This document shows positions 24,242 to 33,500 of a DNA stretch of 40,090 nt, in pieces. The notes beneath the pieces are model-generated. The model saw nothing but the letters and a program-made list of their open reading frames with translations. It ran no database searches and was not told the DNA's origin. The number at the start of each line of letters is the position of its first letter. The stretch's first letter is position 1. This DNA is from Gallibacter sp963634825 (lineage in GTDB: Bacteria > Bacillota > Clostridia > Peptostreptococcales > Anaerovoracaceae). Made by a program: the position numbers and the translations under genes. The DNA lies in contig CAVHCP010000010.1 of assembly GCA_963634825.1 (NCBI GenBank), positions 1 to 40,090 on the forward strand, given 5' to 3'.

Positions 24242-24961
24242 TTACTTCCTCCCACCAAAGCGCCTGTCTCTGCTCTGAAAAATCTCGATTGATTTTTCGA
24301 ATTCCTCAGGCGTATAATCCGGCCAAAGCGTATCGATAAATACCATCTCCGCATACGAAAGCTGCCACATCAAAAAGTTTGACAATCTTATCTCTCCGCT
24401 TGTCCTTATCACAAGGTCCGGGTCGGGAATGTCAAGCTCTCCTGTATATAGCCTGCTTGCAACCAGCTTCTCATCTATATCGTCAATCTCCAATTTGCCC
24501 GCTTTGACATCGCCGGCTATATTTTTTGCGGCTCGCACTATCTCATCCCTTGAGCCGTAGTTGAGTGCAATATTAAAATTTAGCCCGGTATTTTCCTTTG
24601 TTGTTTCAAGTGTCAACGCAAGTCTCTGCTTTACAATGTCCGGCATAACCTCGATATCACCTAAAATATTGACCTTTACATTCGCCTCATCAAGCTCTCT
24701 AAGCTCGCTGTCTACATATTTTACCAGCAACTTAAAAATACCGCTCACCTCTTCCTCCGACCTCTTCCAGTTTTCGGTAGAAAATGCGTAAACGGTTAAA
24801 TATTTGACGCCCAGCTTTGCCGCATGCTTAACTATATTTTTCATAGCCTTCATGCCTTGGTTGTGCCCCATAACTCTCGGAAGCTTTCGCTTTGTTGCCC
24901 ACCTGCCGTTGCCATCCATAATGATGGCAACGCTTTGTGGTATTCTTTTCTTATCAAGCAT
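24242..24961 (-). CDS. uppS: Undecaprenyl diphosphate synthase
   Basis: This cis-prenyltransferase makes the C55 lipid carrier for peptidoglycan. The 239-residue protein has IIMDGNGRWA near the N-terminus (catalytic D16) and the C-terminal IRTSGEIRLSNFLMWQLSYAE, WPD segment. The start shares TAATG with the frr stop. It uses isoprenoid units supplied by dxr and ispG in the same block. Confidence 0.97.
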   Translation of the reverse strand: MLDKKRIPQSVAIIMDGNGRWATKRKLPRVMGHNQGMKAMKNIVKHAAKLGVKYLTVYAFSTENWKRSEEEVSGIFKLLVKYVDSELRELDEANVKVNILGDIEVMPDIVKQRLALTLETTKENTGLNFNIALNYGSRDEIVRAAKNIAGDVKAGKLEIDDIDEKLVASRLYTGELDIPDPDLVIRTSGEIRLSNFLMWQLSYAEMVFIDTLWPDYTPEEFEKSIEIFQSRDRRFGGRK

Positions 24962-25518
24962 TAGATCTCCATTATCTCCTTATCCTTTGCGGCAACAACA
25001 TCATCTATTGCTTTTACGCCCTTATCGATGCTCTTTTGTATCTTATCAAGACCTTCCTTTAGCTCATCCTCTGTGATCTCGTTATTTTTTTGTTGCTTTT
25101 TGAGGTCATCATTTGCCGCTCTTCTCAAGTTTCTGAGGGCAACCTTTGCATCCTCGCCATACGCTTTGACAGTCTTTGTAAGCTCCTTCCTCCTGTCCTC
25201 TGTCACCTGTGGCACTGTCAATCTTATCGCCTTGCCGTCATTGCTTGGCGTAATGCCTATATTTGCTTCATTGATGCCATGTTCAACTTCCTTTATTATC
25301 GAGGAATCAAAAGGTGTGATAGTTATAGTCCTTGGATCTGTAACTGCAATATTAGCAAGCTGCTTTAACGGAGTCGGTACATCATAATATGTTACCATCA
25401 CCTTATCAACTATCGCCGCATTTGCTCTGCCGGCTCTGACTGTCAAAAGCTCTTCCTTTAGCTTTGCTGTAGTTTTTTCTATCTTTCCCTGTAGCTTTTC
25501 AAAAATTATATTATCCAT
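24961..25518 (-). CDS. frr: Ribosome recycling factor
   Basis: The protein splits post-termination ribosomes together with EF-G. It has 185 residues, with the conserved VRAGRANAAIVDKV segment near 27-40 and the C-terminal long helices (KDLKKDK-type; here RRAANDDLKKQQKN). A CGGAGG ribosome site precedes ATG. It lies 15 bases after pyrH. Confidence 0.98.
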   Translation of the reverse strand: MDNIIFEKLQGKIEKTTAKLKEELLTVRAGRANAAIVDKVMVTYYDVPTPLKQLANIAVTDPRTITITPFDSSIIKEVEHGINEANIGITPSNDGKAIRLTVPQVTEDRRKELTKTVKAYGEDAKVALRNLRRAANDDLKKQQKNNEITEDELKEGLDKIQKSIDKGVKAIDDVVAAKDKEIMEI

Positions 25519-25533
25519 TTCAAACCTCCGTTA

Positions 25534-26238
25534 CTATTTGATCACTGTACCTATTTTTTCGCCACATACGGCCTTCATTACATTGCCCGGCTCACTTATA
25601 CCAAATACATGAATACATATGTTGTTGTCTCTGCACAGTGATGCCGCCGTGGAATCCATAACCTTTAAGTCTTTTTCTAGTACCTCAAAGTGTGTAAGCT
25701 CATCGTATTTTATCGCATTTTTATCGACCTCAGGATCCGCCGAATAAACGGCATCTACCTTTTTAGCAAGCAATATAACATCTGCATCTATCTCAGCTGC
25801 TCTAAGCGCCGCTGTCGTATCTGTCGAGAAAAACGGATTGCCTGTTCCTGCCCCAAATATAACTACCTTGCCCTTTTCGAGATGATTTACTGCCTTTCTT
25901 CTAATGTAAGGCTCTGCAACCTCTTTCATCTCTATCGCTGTCTGCACCCTTGTCTGCAATCCCGTAGACTCTATCGCCTCTTGCAATGCAAGCGAATTTA
26001 TAACAGTTGCGAGCATACCCATATAATCTGCTGTCGCCTTGCTCATATCCTTGCTTGTCCTGCCACGCCAAAAATTGCCACCGCCTACGACTATAGCGAC
26101 CTGCACGCCAAGATCATGGACTTCCTTTACCTGCTTTGCAACAACCTTTAACATTTCTTCATTTAAGCCGAATTTTTCGCTACCGGCAAGCGCTTCACCG
26201 CTGATTTTTAGGATTATTCGTTTGTATTTGGGGTCCAT
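25534..26238 (-). CDS. pyrH: Uridylate kinase PyrH
   Basis: This bacterial UMP kinase of the amino-acid kinase fold has 234 residues. Signatures are KRIILKISGEALAG, VVGGGNFWRGR and GAGTGNPFFSTDTTAALRA. An AAGGAG ribosome site precedes ATG. It is the first gene of the pyrH-frr-uppS-cdsA-dxr-rseP-ispG-polC block. The rpsB-tsf pair that usually precedes it is absent; a remnant-rich spacer lies there instead. Confidence 0.97.
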   Translation of the reverse strand: MDPKYKRIILKISGEALAGSEKFGLNEEMLKVVAKQVKEVHDLGVQVAIVVGGGNFWRGRTSKDMSKATADYMGMLATVINSLALQEAIESTGLQTRVQTAIEMKEVAEPYIRRKAVNHLEKGKVVIFGAGTGNPFFSTDTTAALRAAEIDADVILLAKKVDAVYSADPEVDKNAIKYDELTHFEVLEKDLKVMDSTAASLCRDNNICIHVFGISEPGNVMKAVCGEKIGTVIK

Positions 26239-26396
26239 TTTATTCTCCTTTTTATACTTACACTTAAAACTTTCTTTTGTCTAAAATTATAACATAAACC
26301 CCGCAATATCCTCAAGCCCGACTATCGCGAATTTAGGCAGATATTCAAATAGTGAAGATAAATTTATCGATCATAAAAATCCGGGTTATAGGATAA

Positions 26397-26460
26397 AAAT
26401 CCCGCTTGCTATATCGATATATCTCCGAGATCTTTGATATATCATATAGAAGCGGGATTT
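26397..26460 (-). terminator. Long hairpin, terminator-like
   Basis: Eleven-base arms AAATCCCGCTT/AAGCGGGATTT are extended by near-complementary inner runs (CTATAT/ATATAG and ATATATC/GATATAT). On the minus strand the stem ends in TTTTTATCC, about 36 bases past the Rpn remnant. The 26239-26396 part of the spacer holds nothing recognisable. Confidence 0.65.
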
Positions 26461-26496
26461 ATTATTATGCTTTAGGCTCACCAAAAGACGGTATTC

Positions 26497-26787
26497 CTAC
26501 TCGCTACATCTCAGTTGCTCGATTTCTTTCTTTGGCAAACCACTGTATGCGATGATTCTTTCTATCGGCTCGCCTGCGGCTTTCATATTTGCTGCAATTT
26601 CGCATTTTTCGTTAAACTTGCCTTTAGCTATGCCTGAAACTTCGCCTCGTTCAAAGCCAGCTTCGTACCCGTCGGCTTCTCTGACTGCCTCGCACTCCGC
26701 TCTTGTAAGTTTCTCGAATAAAAAACTCATAATATCACCACCGTGTTCTTTTAAAAAGTCTGTCAGTATACCTTCACAGCTATTGTA
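26497..26787 (-). pseudogene. C-terminal remnant of an Rpn/PD-(D/E)XK family nuclease (transposase_31-like)
   Basis: The open part from ATG 26730 encodes 77 residues (start MSFLFEKLTRAECEAVRE, end GLPKKEIEQLRCSE), resembling the tail that follows the nuclease domain in Rpn-family proteins. The same frame reads upstream to 26787 as residues including GILTDFLKEHGGDI, which also belong to that family, before hitting a stop at 26788-26790. The catalytic N-terminal part is gone. A GGTGGTGAT sequence precedes ATG 26730, so the short tail could still be translated, but it is most simply a fossil. Confidence 0.65.
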
Positions 26788-26848
26788 TCACAAACTGCTT
26801 CAAATTCACTAGATAAATGTCATTATCATCAATCATACAAAAACGGTA

Positions 26849-26946
26849 CAACGCTTATCGGTGCGGTTTCGACGCCTTGTAGATGTGATAATGCGTCTGC
26901 AAAGGCACCTCAAAACACCGTATCACTTTTGCACTCATAATAATAA
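26849..26946 (-). repeat. Dispersed 98-bp repeat R, copy 2 (inverted)
   Basis: This is the reverse complement of 331-428 without gaps. It abuts the antisense-RNA promoter at 26954. In copy 1 the corresponding promoter relic lies about 110 bases to the left of R and has kept its plus orientation, so R has been inverted relative to it. Confidence 0.75.
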
Positions 26947-26953
26947 TTTTTTA

Positions 26954-26982
26954 TTTACAATCCGAGACTTTTGTTGTATCAT
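26954..26982 (+). promoter_or_regulatory. Promoter of putative antisense RNA
   Basis: TTTACA (26954-26959), a 17-base spacer and TATCAT (26977-26982) would start transcription near 26989. No plus-strand ORF follows. Confidence 0.6.
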
Positions 26983-26988
26983 TTAACT

Positions 26989-27064
26989 AAGAAGAGCTAC
27001 CACGATAAATGGTTTAGCTTTGTGGGTTTTTTAGACCTCTCAGCTATAGGAGGTCTATTTTTTT
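26989..27064 (+). ncRNA. Putative antisense RNA (type I antitoxin-like)
   Basis: The predicted transcript of about 76 bases is bounded by the promoter at 26954-26982 and a terminator (AGACCTC/GAGGTCT, 27033-27056, then A and seven T). It contains an internal CCAC/GTGG hairpin. It is antisense to the last codon, the stop codon and the 3' untranslated region of the minus-strand 25-residue hydrophobic ORF, an arrangement like RatA-txpA and similar Firmicute type I systems. This is inference from layout; no RNA family is recognised. Confidence 0.45.
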
Positions 27065-27132
27065 ATTGCTCTAACCAGCTCGGTTATTGCAATAACAATG
27101 AGTAATATGTAAAACAAATTATTCATCTGCAT
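27055..27132 (-). CDS. 25-residue hydrophobic peptide, putative type I toxin
   Basis: The peptide begins MQMNN, has an uninterrupted hydrophobic stretch (LFYILLIVIAIT), then ELVRAIKK and stop: a single membrane helix with a positive C-terminal end, as in holin-like type I toxins. A strong ribosome site AAGGAAAGG lies 5 bases before ATG 27132; ATG 27126 is an alternative. Its start overlaps the end of an upstream mini-ORF by 14 bases, suggesting coupling. The candidate antisense RNA covers its 3' end. Too short for ordinary gene calling; toxicity is not shown. Confidence 0.5.
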   Translation of the reverse strand: MQMNNLFYILLIVIAITELVRAIKK

Positions 27133-27187
27133 CACCGCCTTTCCTTATAGTCTCGACACTTTTAAGCCGGATACTCAGTTTTTCCAT
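27119..27187 (-). CDS. 22-residue mini-ORF overlapping the hydrophobic peptide (possible leader)
   Basis: It starts MEKLSIRLKSVETIRKGG and is charged and helical. It ends 14 bases inside the next ORF in another frame, and contains the ribosome site of that ORF. This recalls leader ORFs such as mok in hok/sok. A further open frame of 24 residues from TTG 27263 ends just upstream (27189), leaving one base before this ATG; its reality is uncertain. Confidence 0.35.
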   Translation of the reverse strand: MEKLSIRLKSVETIRKGGDADE

Positions 27188-27303
27188 TTTATTTCATCTT
27201 TCTTTTCTCCCTGATTGTCAACCCGTTCTTTAGAATTTTTTCTGTTTCCTGAGAATTGAGCAATGGAACATTTTTGCTACGCTTTTCAGAATTATATTTA
27301 TTC

Positions 27304-27567
27304 CAATTGCACGAAAAAGCCATATGCCCATCTTGCGCCTCCACTCTATCTAATATTGCCGGGGAAAATGTTTCCGTCGAGACAACTCCGCAAGCATAGT
27401 AGCAATATCAAGCGAAATTTATGTGGCGAGCGGATAAACATCAGCAATGTTTGAGCACCGAAGGTGCGAGTTTTGCCGGTGCTCCGCAATGCCTATGCAT
27501 AAGCGCAGTATATTTGCCTGTGGCGAGGACAAGCGCAGGAGGGGCGTATGGCTTTTGCGTGCATTCA
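27304..27567. repeat. Foldback element copy D (decayed, inverted orientation)
   Basis: The left arm (27304-27342, containing GCCATATGCCCATCTTGCGC) pairs imperfectly with the right arm (27533-27567, containing GCGCAGGAGGGGCGTATGGC). The core at about 27380-27510 is the reverse complement of that of A-C: GGCGAGCGGATAA, CAGCAATGTTTGAGC, apical GCACC-GAA-GGTGC. The TCAGCA stem no longer pairs, so this copy is degrading. Its arms match those of copy E near 300-500. Confidence 0.75.
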
Positions 27568-27580
27568 CACAAATATAATC

Positions 27581-27639
27581 GTCGAAACCGCACCGATAAA
27601 CATTGCATCCATTTTGTGCCACTTGATAGATAATGCTAT
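27581..27639 (+). repeat. Dispersed 59-bp unit S, copy 2
   Basis: It matches 404-462 in the same orientation, here directly right of foldback copy D rather than inside the arms. Confidence 0.7.
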
Positions 27640-27679
27640 TTGCCGGTGCCGAGGACCTGCAAAGCAACGGCAAAGCATT

Positions 27680-27716
27680 AAAAAAGCACACCCGCAGATG
27701 TGCTCTGCAGGTGCGC
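27680..27716 (-). terminator. Terminator of the CoA-transferase-brnQ transcript
   Basis: On the minus strand GCGCACCTGCAG pairs with CTGCGGGTGTGC and is followed by TTTTTTAATGC, about 30 bases after the brnQ stop. Confidence 0.85.
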
Positions 27717-27743
27717 CTTGTTGCCAATATTTTTTTATTTTAT

Positions 27744-29117
27744 TTATGCCGCTGCCTGTGCTCTCTTGTCTTCTACTTCCTTCATTGTAGGTCCAGGTAT
27801 CAACATACCAACGATAAATCCTACAATTGCAGGGATTACCCAACCGAAGCCGTAAACATCAAGAGGTAGCTTGTGGATCCAGCTTAGTGATTCCATACCG
27901 AATGTATCGCAGAATGTCTGAATCAAGCTTACTACAAATGCAAATAGAGTTGTGCAAACATATACATTTCTCTTGAACTTCTCCTTTGAAAGGTAAGAAA
28001 GTACAAACAATACGATAACCGGTGGATATACAAGCACAAGTATTGGAGCTGCAAATGCTACGATCTTTGAAAGTCCAAGGTTACATACAAGTACGCACAC
28101 GATGATATTTAGTATAACTGCCATACTGTATGATAGCTTGCCATTTGAAAGCTTTGAGAAGAAGTCAGATGTAGCTGATACAAGTCCGATTGCTGTTGTC
28201 AAACAAGCAAATGCTACGATAACACCAAGGATGATAACTCCCGGTCTTCCAACTAATTCCTGAGCGATATTTGTAAGAAGTGCCGCTCTGTCTATACCTG
28301 TTCCTGACATAAGCTGTGCATATGCTTCGTCATGCCATAGCTGACCTGTTGAAGCTCCAAGGTAAGCAAGTCCGCCGTAAACAAGTGCAAGTAGTATACC
28401 TGCAAGAGCTCCTGCTTTTCCTGCCATAGCCTTTTCTTCTGCCTTATCAGTGTATCCCTTATCTCTGATTGAAGATATGATGATTATTCCAAAGAACAAT
28501 GCTGCCATACCATCAAGAGTCTGATATCCGTTAGCGATACCATCTTTTACTGTTGAATCAACCATTGCAGGCTGTATATCAGCAGCCGGTGCAACTATAC
28601 CGATAATGATGATGATTGCAAGTGTTATAAGCAATACAGGTGTAAGTATCTTACCTACGATATCTACTACCTTGTTTGGTCTGATTGTCAGAACAAGCAC
28701 GATAGCAAAGAATACTACCGAGAAAATAGCAAGTGCTAATTTGCTGTTTTCTGAACCTGTTACAGGTAGATATCCAAGCTCGAATGTTGTTGCGGCTGTT
28801 CTTGGTGTTGCAACAAGACATCCGATACATAGTATCATGATACTGTTTATAATATTTCCCGGCACTCTACCGATTGTGCCTGTTACTTTTTCAATGTCTC
28901 CATCGTATTTAATCAATGAGAACAATGCCAATAGTGCAAGTCCTGCGTCGGCTATGATGAAGCAGATTGCTCCGATCCACCACTTTGGACCAGCTGTTAT
29001 ACCAATTTCAGGTGGAAAGATCAAGTTTCCTGCTCCAAAGAACATCGCAAACAGTGCGAATCCTACTGTCATAAGATCAAGCTTGGTATTTTTCTTTTTG
29101 TTCAAGTTTTCTCCCAT
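27744..29117 (-). CDS. brnQ: Branched-chain amino acid:cation symporter BrnQ (LIVCS family)
   Basis: This membrane protein imports leucine, isoleucine and valine with Na+ or H+. The 457-residue protein has about 12 hydrophobic segments and the LIVCS start region GFALFAMFFGAGNLIFPPEIG (residues about 18-38), a reliable signature. A GGAGAGG ribosome site precedes ATG. It starts 12 bases after the CoA-transferase stop, so both are probably one transcript ending at the 27680-27716 hairpin. Coupling of amino acid uptake to butyrate-type fermentation is plausible but inferred. Confidence 0.94.
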   Translation of the reverse strand: MGENLNKKKNTKLDLMTVGFALFAMFFGAGNLIFPPEIGITAGPKWWIGAICFIIADAGLALLALFSLIKYDGDIEKVTGTIGRVPGNIINSIMILCIGCLVATPRTAATTFELGYLPVTGSENSKLALAIFSVVFFAIVLVLTIRPNKVVDIVGKILTPVLLITLAIIIIIGIVAPAADIQPAMVDSTVKDGIANGYQTLDGMAALFFGIIIISSIRDKGYTDKAEEKAMAGKAGALAGILLALVYGGLAYLGASTGQLWHDEAYAQLMSGTGIDRAALLTNIAQELVGRPGVIILGVIVAFACLTTAIGLVSATSDFFSKLSNGKLSYSMAVILNIIVCVLVCNLGLSKIVAFAAPILVLVYPPVIVLFVLSYLSKEKFKRNVYVCTTLFAFVVSLIQTFCDTFGMESLSWIHKLPLDVYGFGWVIPAIVGFIVGMLIPGPTMKEVEDKRAQAAA

Positions 29118-29129
29118 TTTACCTCTCCT

Positions 29130-30464
29130 TTACTTTTTATTAGACTTTCTCCAAATCTTCTGAGCTTCAGCAGCTTTGATCAAGTCTTCTCTATGCTGTG
29201 GGTGAGCAAGTGAAATTATTTTCTCTGCTCTTTCCCAACTTGACAGACCGGCTAAATTTACAAGTCCATATTCGGTAACAAGTATGAAGCTTTGGCTTCT
29301 TGGATCTGTTACGATATCTCCGTTAAATGTAGGCAATATCCTTGATTTTAGGTTGCCCTGCTTGTCTGTAAACGAAGATGTCATACATATAAAGCTCTGT
29401 CCGCCCTTAGCATCGAAAGCTCCTGTCAAGAAGTCGAGCTGTCCGCCTGTACCGCTTATATGTCTTGTGCCTGCACTTTCTGCACAAATTTGTCCGTACA
29501 AATCGACAGAAATGCAGTTGTTGATTGATACAAAGTCATCAAGCTGTGCGATTACCTTAGGCGCATTGATGTAACTGATTGGCGCAGTTACCATTCCCGG
29601 ATTTTCTGTTACCCAATCATAAAGATTTTGTGTACCAAGTGCAAATCCGAATGTGCCCTTGTGCTTATCAATCGTTTTAAGTCTGTTTGTGATTTTGCCT
29701 GCCTTGTACATATCATAATATGCATCAACAAGCAATTCTGTATGAATACCTAAATCCTTAAGATCTGATTTAGCTATCATCTGTCCTACAGCGTTAGGCA
29801 TACCGCCTACGCCAAGCTGTATTGTCGAACCGTCTCGCATACTTGATACTACTTTTTCTGCGATAGCCTCGTCAATATCTGTTGTAGCTGATGGCGGAAG
29901 CTCCACCAAAGGCTCATGCTTGCCCTCAACTACCATATCCACCTCGGAAATATGGATGCTCTCATAAAATCCGCCATAAACCTTTGGCAGGTTTTCGTCT
30001 ATCTCGAGTATGATTGTATCCGCAGCATCAAGAGTTTCTCTTGCTGTCGCATTGTTGATCGAGAAGTTAAAGTATCCATGCTCGTCCATCGGTGGCACTG
30101 CCATCATGGCAACATTTACAGTCAGATATCTGCCATAATATTCGCCTACATTCCTAAATACCATAGGGATATAGTTGCAAAGTCCCTTATCTGTAAGCTT
30201 TCGCTCATAGCCGGAGCAATGCCACGAATTATATGTAAATGTCTCTCTGTTTGGATCGCATTCAACAACCTCAAGCGGTCTGAGTGCCATGTAGCCTCTA
30301 ATCTTGATGTCGTTTAGCTCGTCCTTTCTTTGTGCAAGCGCCGCGTCGAGTAAATGCGGAAATCCGTTGCATGTACTAAAGTCAACCCAATCTCCGTCCT
30401 TTACAACTTTGACAGCCTCCTGCGGTGTTTTTAATTTTTGCTTATATTCCTTCGCAAAATCCAT
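29130..30464 (-). CDS. but: Butyryl-CoA:acetate CoA-transferase (Cat/But family)
   Basis: It transfers CoA from butyryl-CoA to acetate, the last step of butyrate formation in many gut Clostridia. The 444-residue protein has the catalytic glutamate in LGIHTELLVDA (E243), the CoA-site segment GVGGMPNAVGQ, and RHISGTGGQLDF near the C-terminal third, all typical of this family. The frame extends to 30509, but GGGGAGG five bases before ATG 30464 sets the start. 4-hydroxybutyrate CoA-transferase is the closest alternative; HTELLVDA favours the butyryl type. A hairpin (GGCTT/AAGCC) lies just before the ribosome site, and a promoter (TTGCGG-18-TATAAT) overlaps the PFOR 3' end. Confidence 0.88.
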   Translation of the reverse strand: MDFAKEYKQKLKTPQEAVKVVKDGDWVDFSTCNGFPHLLDAALAQRKDELNDIKIRGYMALRPLEVVECDPNRETFTYNSWHCSGYERKLTDKGLCNYIPMVFRNVGEYYGRYLTVNVAMMAVPPMDEHGYFNFSINNATARETLDAADTIILEIDENLPKVYGGFYESIHISEVDMVVEGKHEPLVELPPSATTDIDEAIAEKVVSSMRDGSTIQLGVGGMPNAVGQMIAKSDLKDLGIHTELLVDAYYDMYKAGKITNRLKTIDKHKGTFGFALGTQNLYDWVTENPGMVTAPISYINAPKVIAQLDDFVSINNCISVDLYGQICAESAGTRHISGTGGQLDFLTGAFDAKGGQSFICMTSSFTDKQGNLKSRILPTFNGDIVTDPRSQSFILVTEYGLVNLAGLSSWERAEKIISLAHPQHREDLIKAAEAQKIWRKSNKK

Positions 30465-30473
30465 TGAAACCTC

Positions 30474-30497
30474 CCCGGCAGGCTTGTTAAAGCCACT
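30474..30497 (-). promoter_or_regulatory. Hairpin in the leader of the CoA-transferase
   Basis: On the minus strand GGC(AGT)GGCTT pairs with AAGCC(T)GCC around a TAAC loop, ending a few bases before the GGGGAGG ribosome site. It could modulate initiation or stabilise the message; no known riboswitch is recognised. Confidence 0.35.
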
Positions 30498-30537
30498 GCC
30501 ACATCTCATTCAAATAGTTGATATATTATACCTTATC

Positions 30538-33500
30538 TTACTTATTATCCGCAAGGTTTTTGTAATACTCATACCTTTCCTTAGCTGAGTCTTCTGCTTC
30601 CTTGAACAATACCTTTGCATTTTCAGGGAATGTAATGTCAAGTGCTGAGTATCTTACTTCGCCTCTCAAGAACTCAAGCAGATCCTTTGAAGGTTCCTTT
30701 GAATCAAGAGTTAATACTTTTGTTTCAGGATTCCATCTGTATAGATTCCAGTAACCTGACTCTACCGCAGCTTTCATCTCTGCCTGAGCATTCTTCATGC
30801 CCTTCTTGATACCGTGGTTGATACATGGAGCATAGCAAATCACGATAGATGGTCCCTTGTGCTCTTCGGCTTCCTTGATTGCTTTTAGAAGCTGATTTGG
30901 ATTTGCACCCATAGCGCACTGTGCAACATATACATTGTTATATGTCATCATAAGTCTGCCAAGATCCTTCTTCTGAGTCTTTTTACCTGAAGCCTGGAAC
31001 TGTGCAACCGCACCGATGGGAGTTGCCTTTGATGACTGTCCGCCTGTATTTGAATATACTTCTGTATCGACGATCAATACATTTACGTCCTCGCCCATTG
31101 CAAATACGTGGTCAAGTCCGCCGTAACCGATATCGTATGCCCAGCCGTCGCCACCATACATCCACATTGTCTTTTTGTTTAGATGCTTTTTCTTTTCGAG
31201 AATTGTCTTAGCAACATCTGCAGCTTCTCCTGACAGCTTTGCACCCTCAAGTACAGCTATCAGATTTTCTGAAGCTACTGCTGACGCATCAAGATCATCA
31301 TATGTTTCTTCCCATTTTACAATAGCGTCTTTAATTTCCTTTACATCGCCTGCAAGCTCTGCCAATTTTTCGACATCAAGCTTTACATTTTCTCTCTGGT
31401 GCTGTACAGCAAGGCACATACCATAAGAAAATTCTGCATTGTTTTCAAATAGAGAGTTTGACCATGCAACACCCTTGCCCTGGCTGTTTTTGCAGTAAGG
31501 CATACTTGGCATTGCAGCGCCCCAAGCCTGAGTACAGCCTGTTGCATTAGCCATATACATCTTATCTCCGTAAAGCTGTGTCAAAAGCTTTGAGTATGCT
31601 GTCTCTCCGCAACCCGCACAAGCTCCCGAGAACTCGAGAAGTGGCTGATAGAACTGTGAACCCTTGATAGAATACTTATCTACAGCATCCTTCTTTTCTT
31701 TGATTGTCATAGCGTAGTTCCAGTTTGTCTGATCAAGATCTACCTCTTCTACAGGTACAAGCTTGATAGCCTCTCCGCTCTTTGGACAAGTTTCAACACA
31801 GACTCCGCAGCTTGTACAGTCAAGAGTTGAAATCTGCATGCTATACTTAAACTCTTCAAGTCCCTTGCCCTTAGCGTCTACTGTTACAAATCCTTCCGGT
31901 TTTGCAGCGTCTTCCTTAGCATCAAGTAGGAATGGACGGATTACCGCATGAGGACATACATATGAACACTGGTTACACTGGATACAAGCATCCTTGTCCC
32001 AAACAGGAAGATCAGTTGCGATACCTCTCTTTTCGTATCTTGAAGTACCCTGATCCATAACGCCGTCCTTCATATCTACAAACATACTTACAGGCAGATC
32101 GTCACCCTTCTGAGCATTGATTGGCTCAAGTATTTCTGTGATGAGCTTTGGCGCGTCCTTCTTTGCCTCTTTCGCATCGTCCTTAGCGTCCTTCCATGAA
32201 GCCGGTACATCCACCTTTACAGGAGCAGTTATACCCGCATCTACAGCCTGCATATTCATATTTACGATTGCATCGCCTTTTTTACCAAATGTCTTTTTAA
32301 CTGCTTCCTTCATATGCTTTACAGCATCATCAACAGGTATTACCTTTGATAGGTTAAAGAATGCAGCCTGAAGTACCATATTAGATCTGTTGCCAAGTCC
32401 GATTTCCTGTGAGCACTTGTTAGCATCTATGATATAAAAATCTATATTGTTGTTTGCAATATATCTCTTTACATCTGCCGGAAGATGCTCATCGAGCTCA
32501 TCCTTGCTCCAGTGGCAGTTTAGTAGGAAAGTACCGCCCGGTTTTAGCTCAGAAATCATATCGTACTGTCTCAAATAGTTTTGGTTGTGGCAAGCCACGA
32601 AGTTTGCACTTTTTACAAGATATGTAGATCTTATAGGAGTATCTCCAAATCTGAGGTGAGACTTAGTAATACCAAATGATTTCTTAGTATCATATTCGAA
32701 GTATGCCTGACAATATTTGTCTGTCTGGTCTCCGATAATCTTTATCGAGTTTTTGTTAGCACCAACTGTACCGTCTGAGCCAAGACCCCAGAACTTGCAG
32801 CTGATTGTGCCTTCGTTTTCTATTACAAAATCCTTTTCAAGAGGAAGTGATTTGTGTGTCACATCGTCATTGATACCGATTGTAAAGTGATTTACAGGCT
32901 CTTTTTTGTCAAGATTGTCAAATACAGCCTTGATACAAGCAGGATCTGTATCCTTTGAAGAAAGTCCGTATCTGCCCGAAACGATAACAGGTAGCTTACC
33001 TTCAAATCTTCCGTCAAATTCGTTATATGCAGAGCAAACATCCTCATAAAGTGGCTCGCCGACTGCGCCTGCTTCTTTTACTCTGTCAAGAACAGCAATC
33101 TTCTTAACTGTCTTAGGAATAGCCGCAAGCATATGCTTTACAGAAAATGGTCTGTATAGATGTACCTGCAAAAGTCCAAGCTTTTCGCCCTGAGCATTTA
33201 GCTTGTCTACTACTTCCTGTACAGCACCGCATACAGAACCCATAGCGATGATCAGCTTTTCGGCATCCTTAGCACCGTAGTAATTGAATATATGATATTC
33301 TCTGCCTGTCAGCTTTGAAATCTCTCCCATATAATCCTCTACGATATCAGGAAGCTTCGCATAATCCTCGTTATTTGCTTCTCTCACCTGGAAGTAAATG
33401 TCAGGGTTTTGAACTGTACTTCTCATAGTAGGAGTTTCAGGATTCATCGCCTCGTCCTTCCATGCCTTTAGTGCATCATAGTCGAGCAATTTTGCGAATT

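Noticed and set aside
27419..27843. Open frames over copy D and the brnQ 3' end
   Set aside because: They overlap brnQ in other frames or lie within repeats. Their similarity to frames near 324-558 comes from the shared repeats, not from protein conservation.
30465..30509. Upstream ATG for the CoA-transferase
   Set aside because: The GGGGAGG ribosome site sits five bases before ATG 30464, and the extension has no family similarity.
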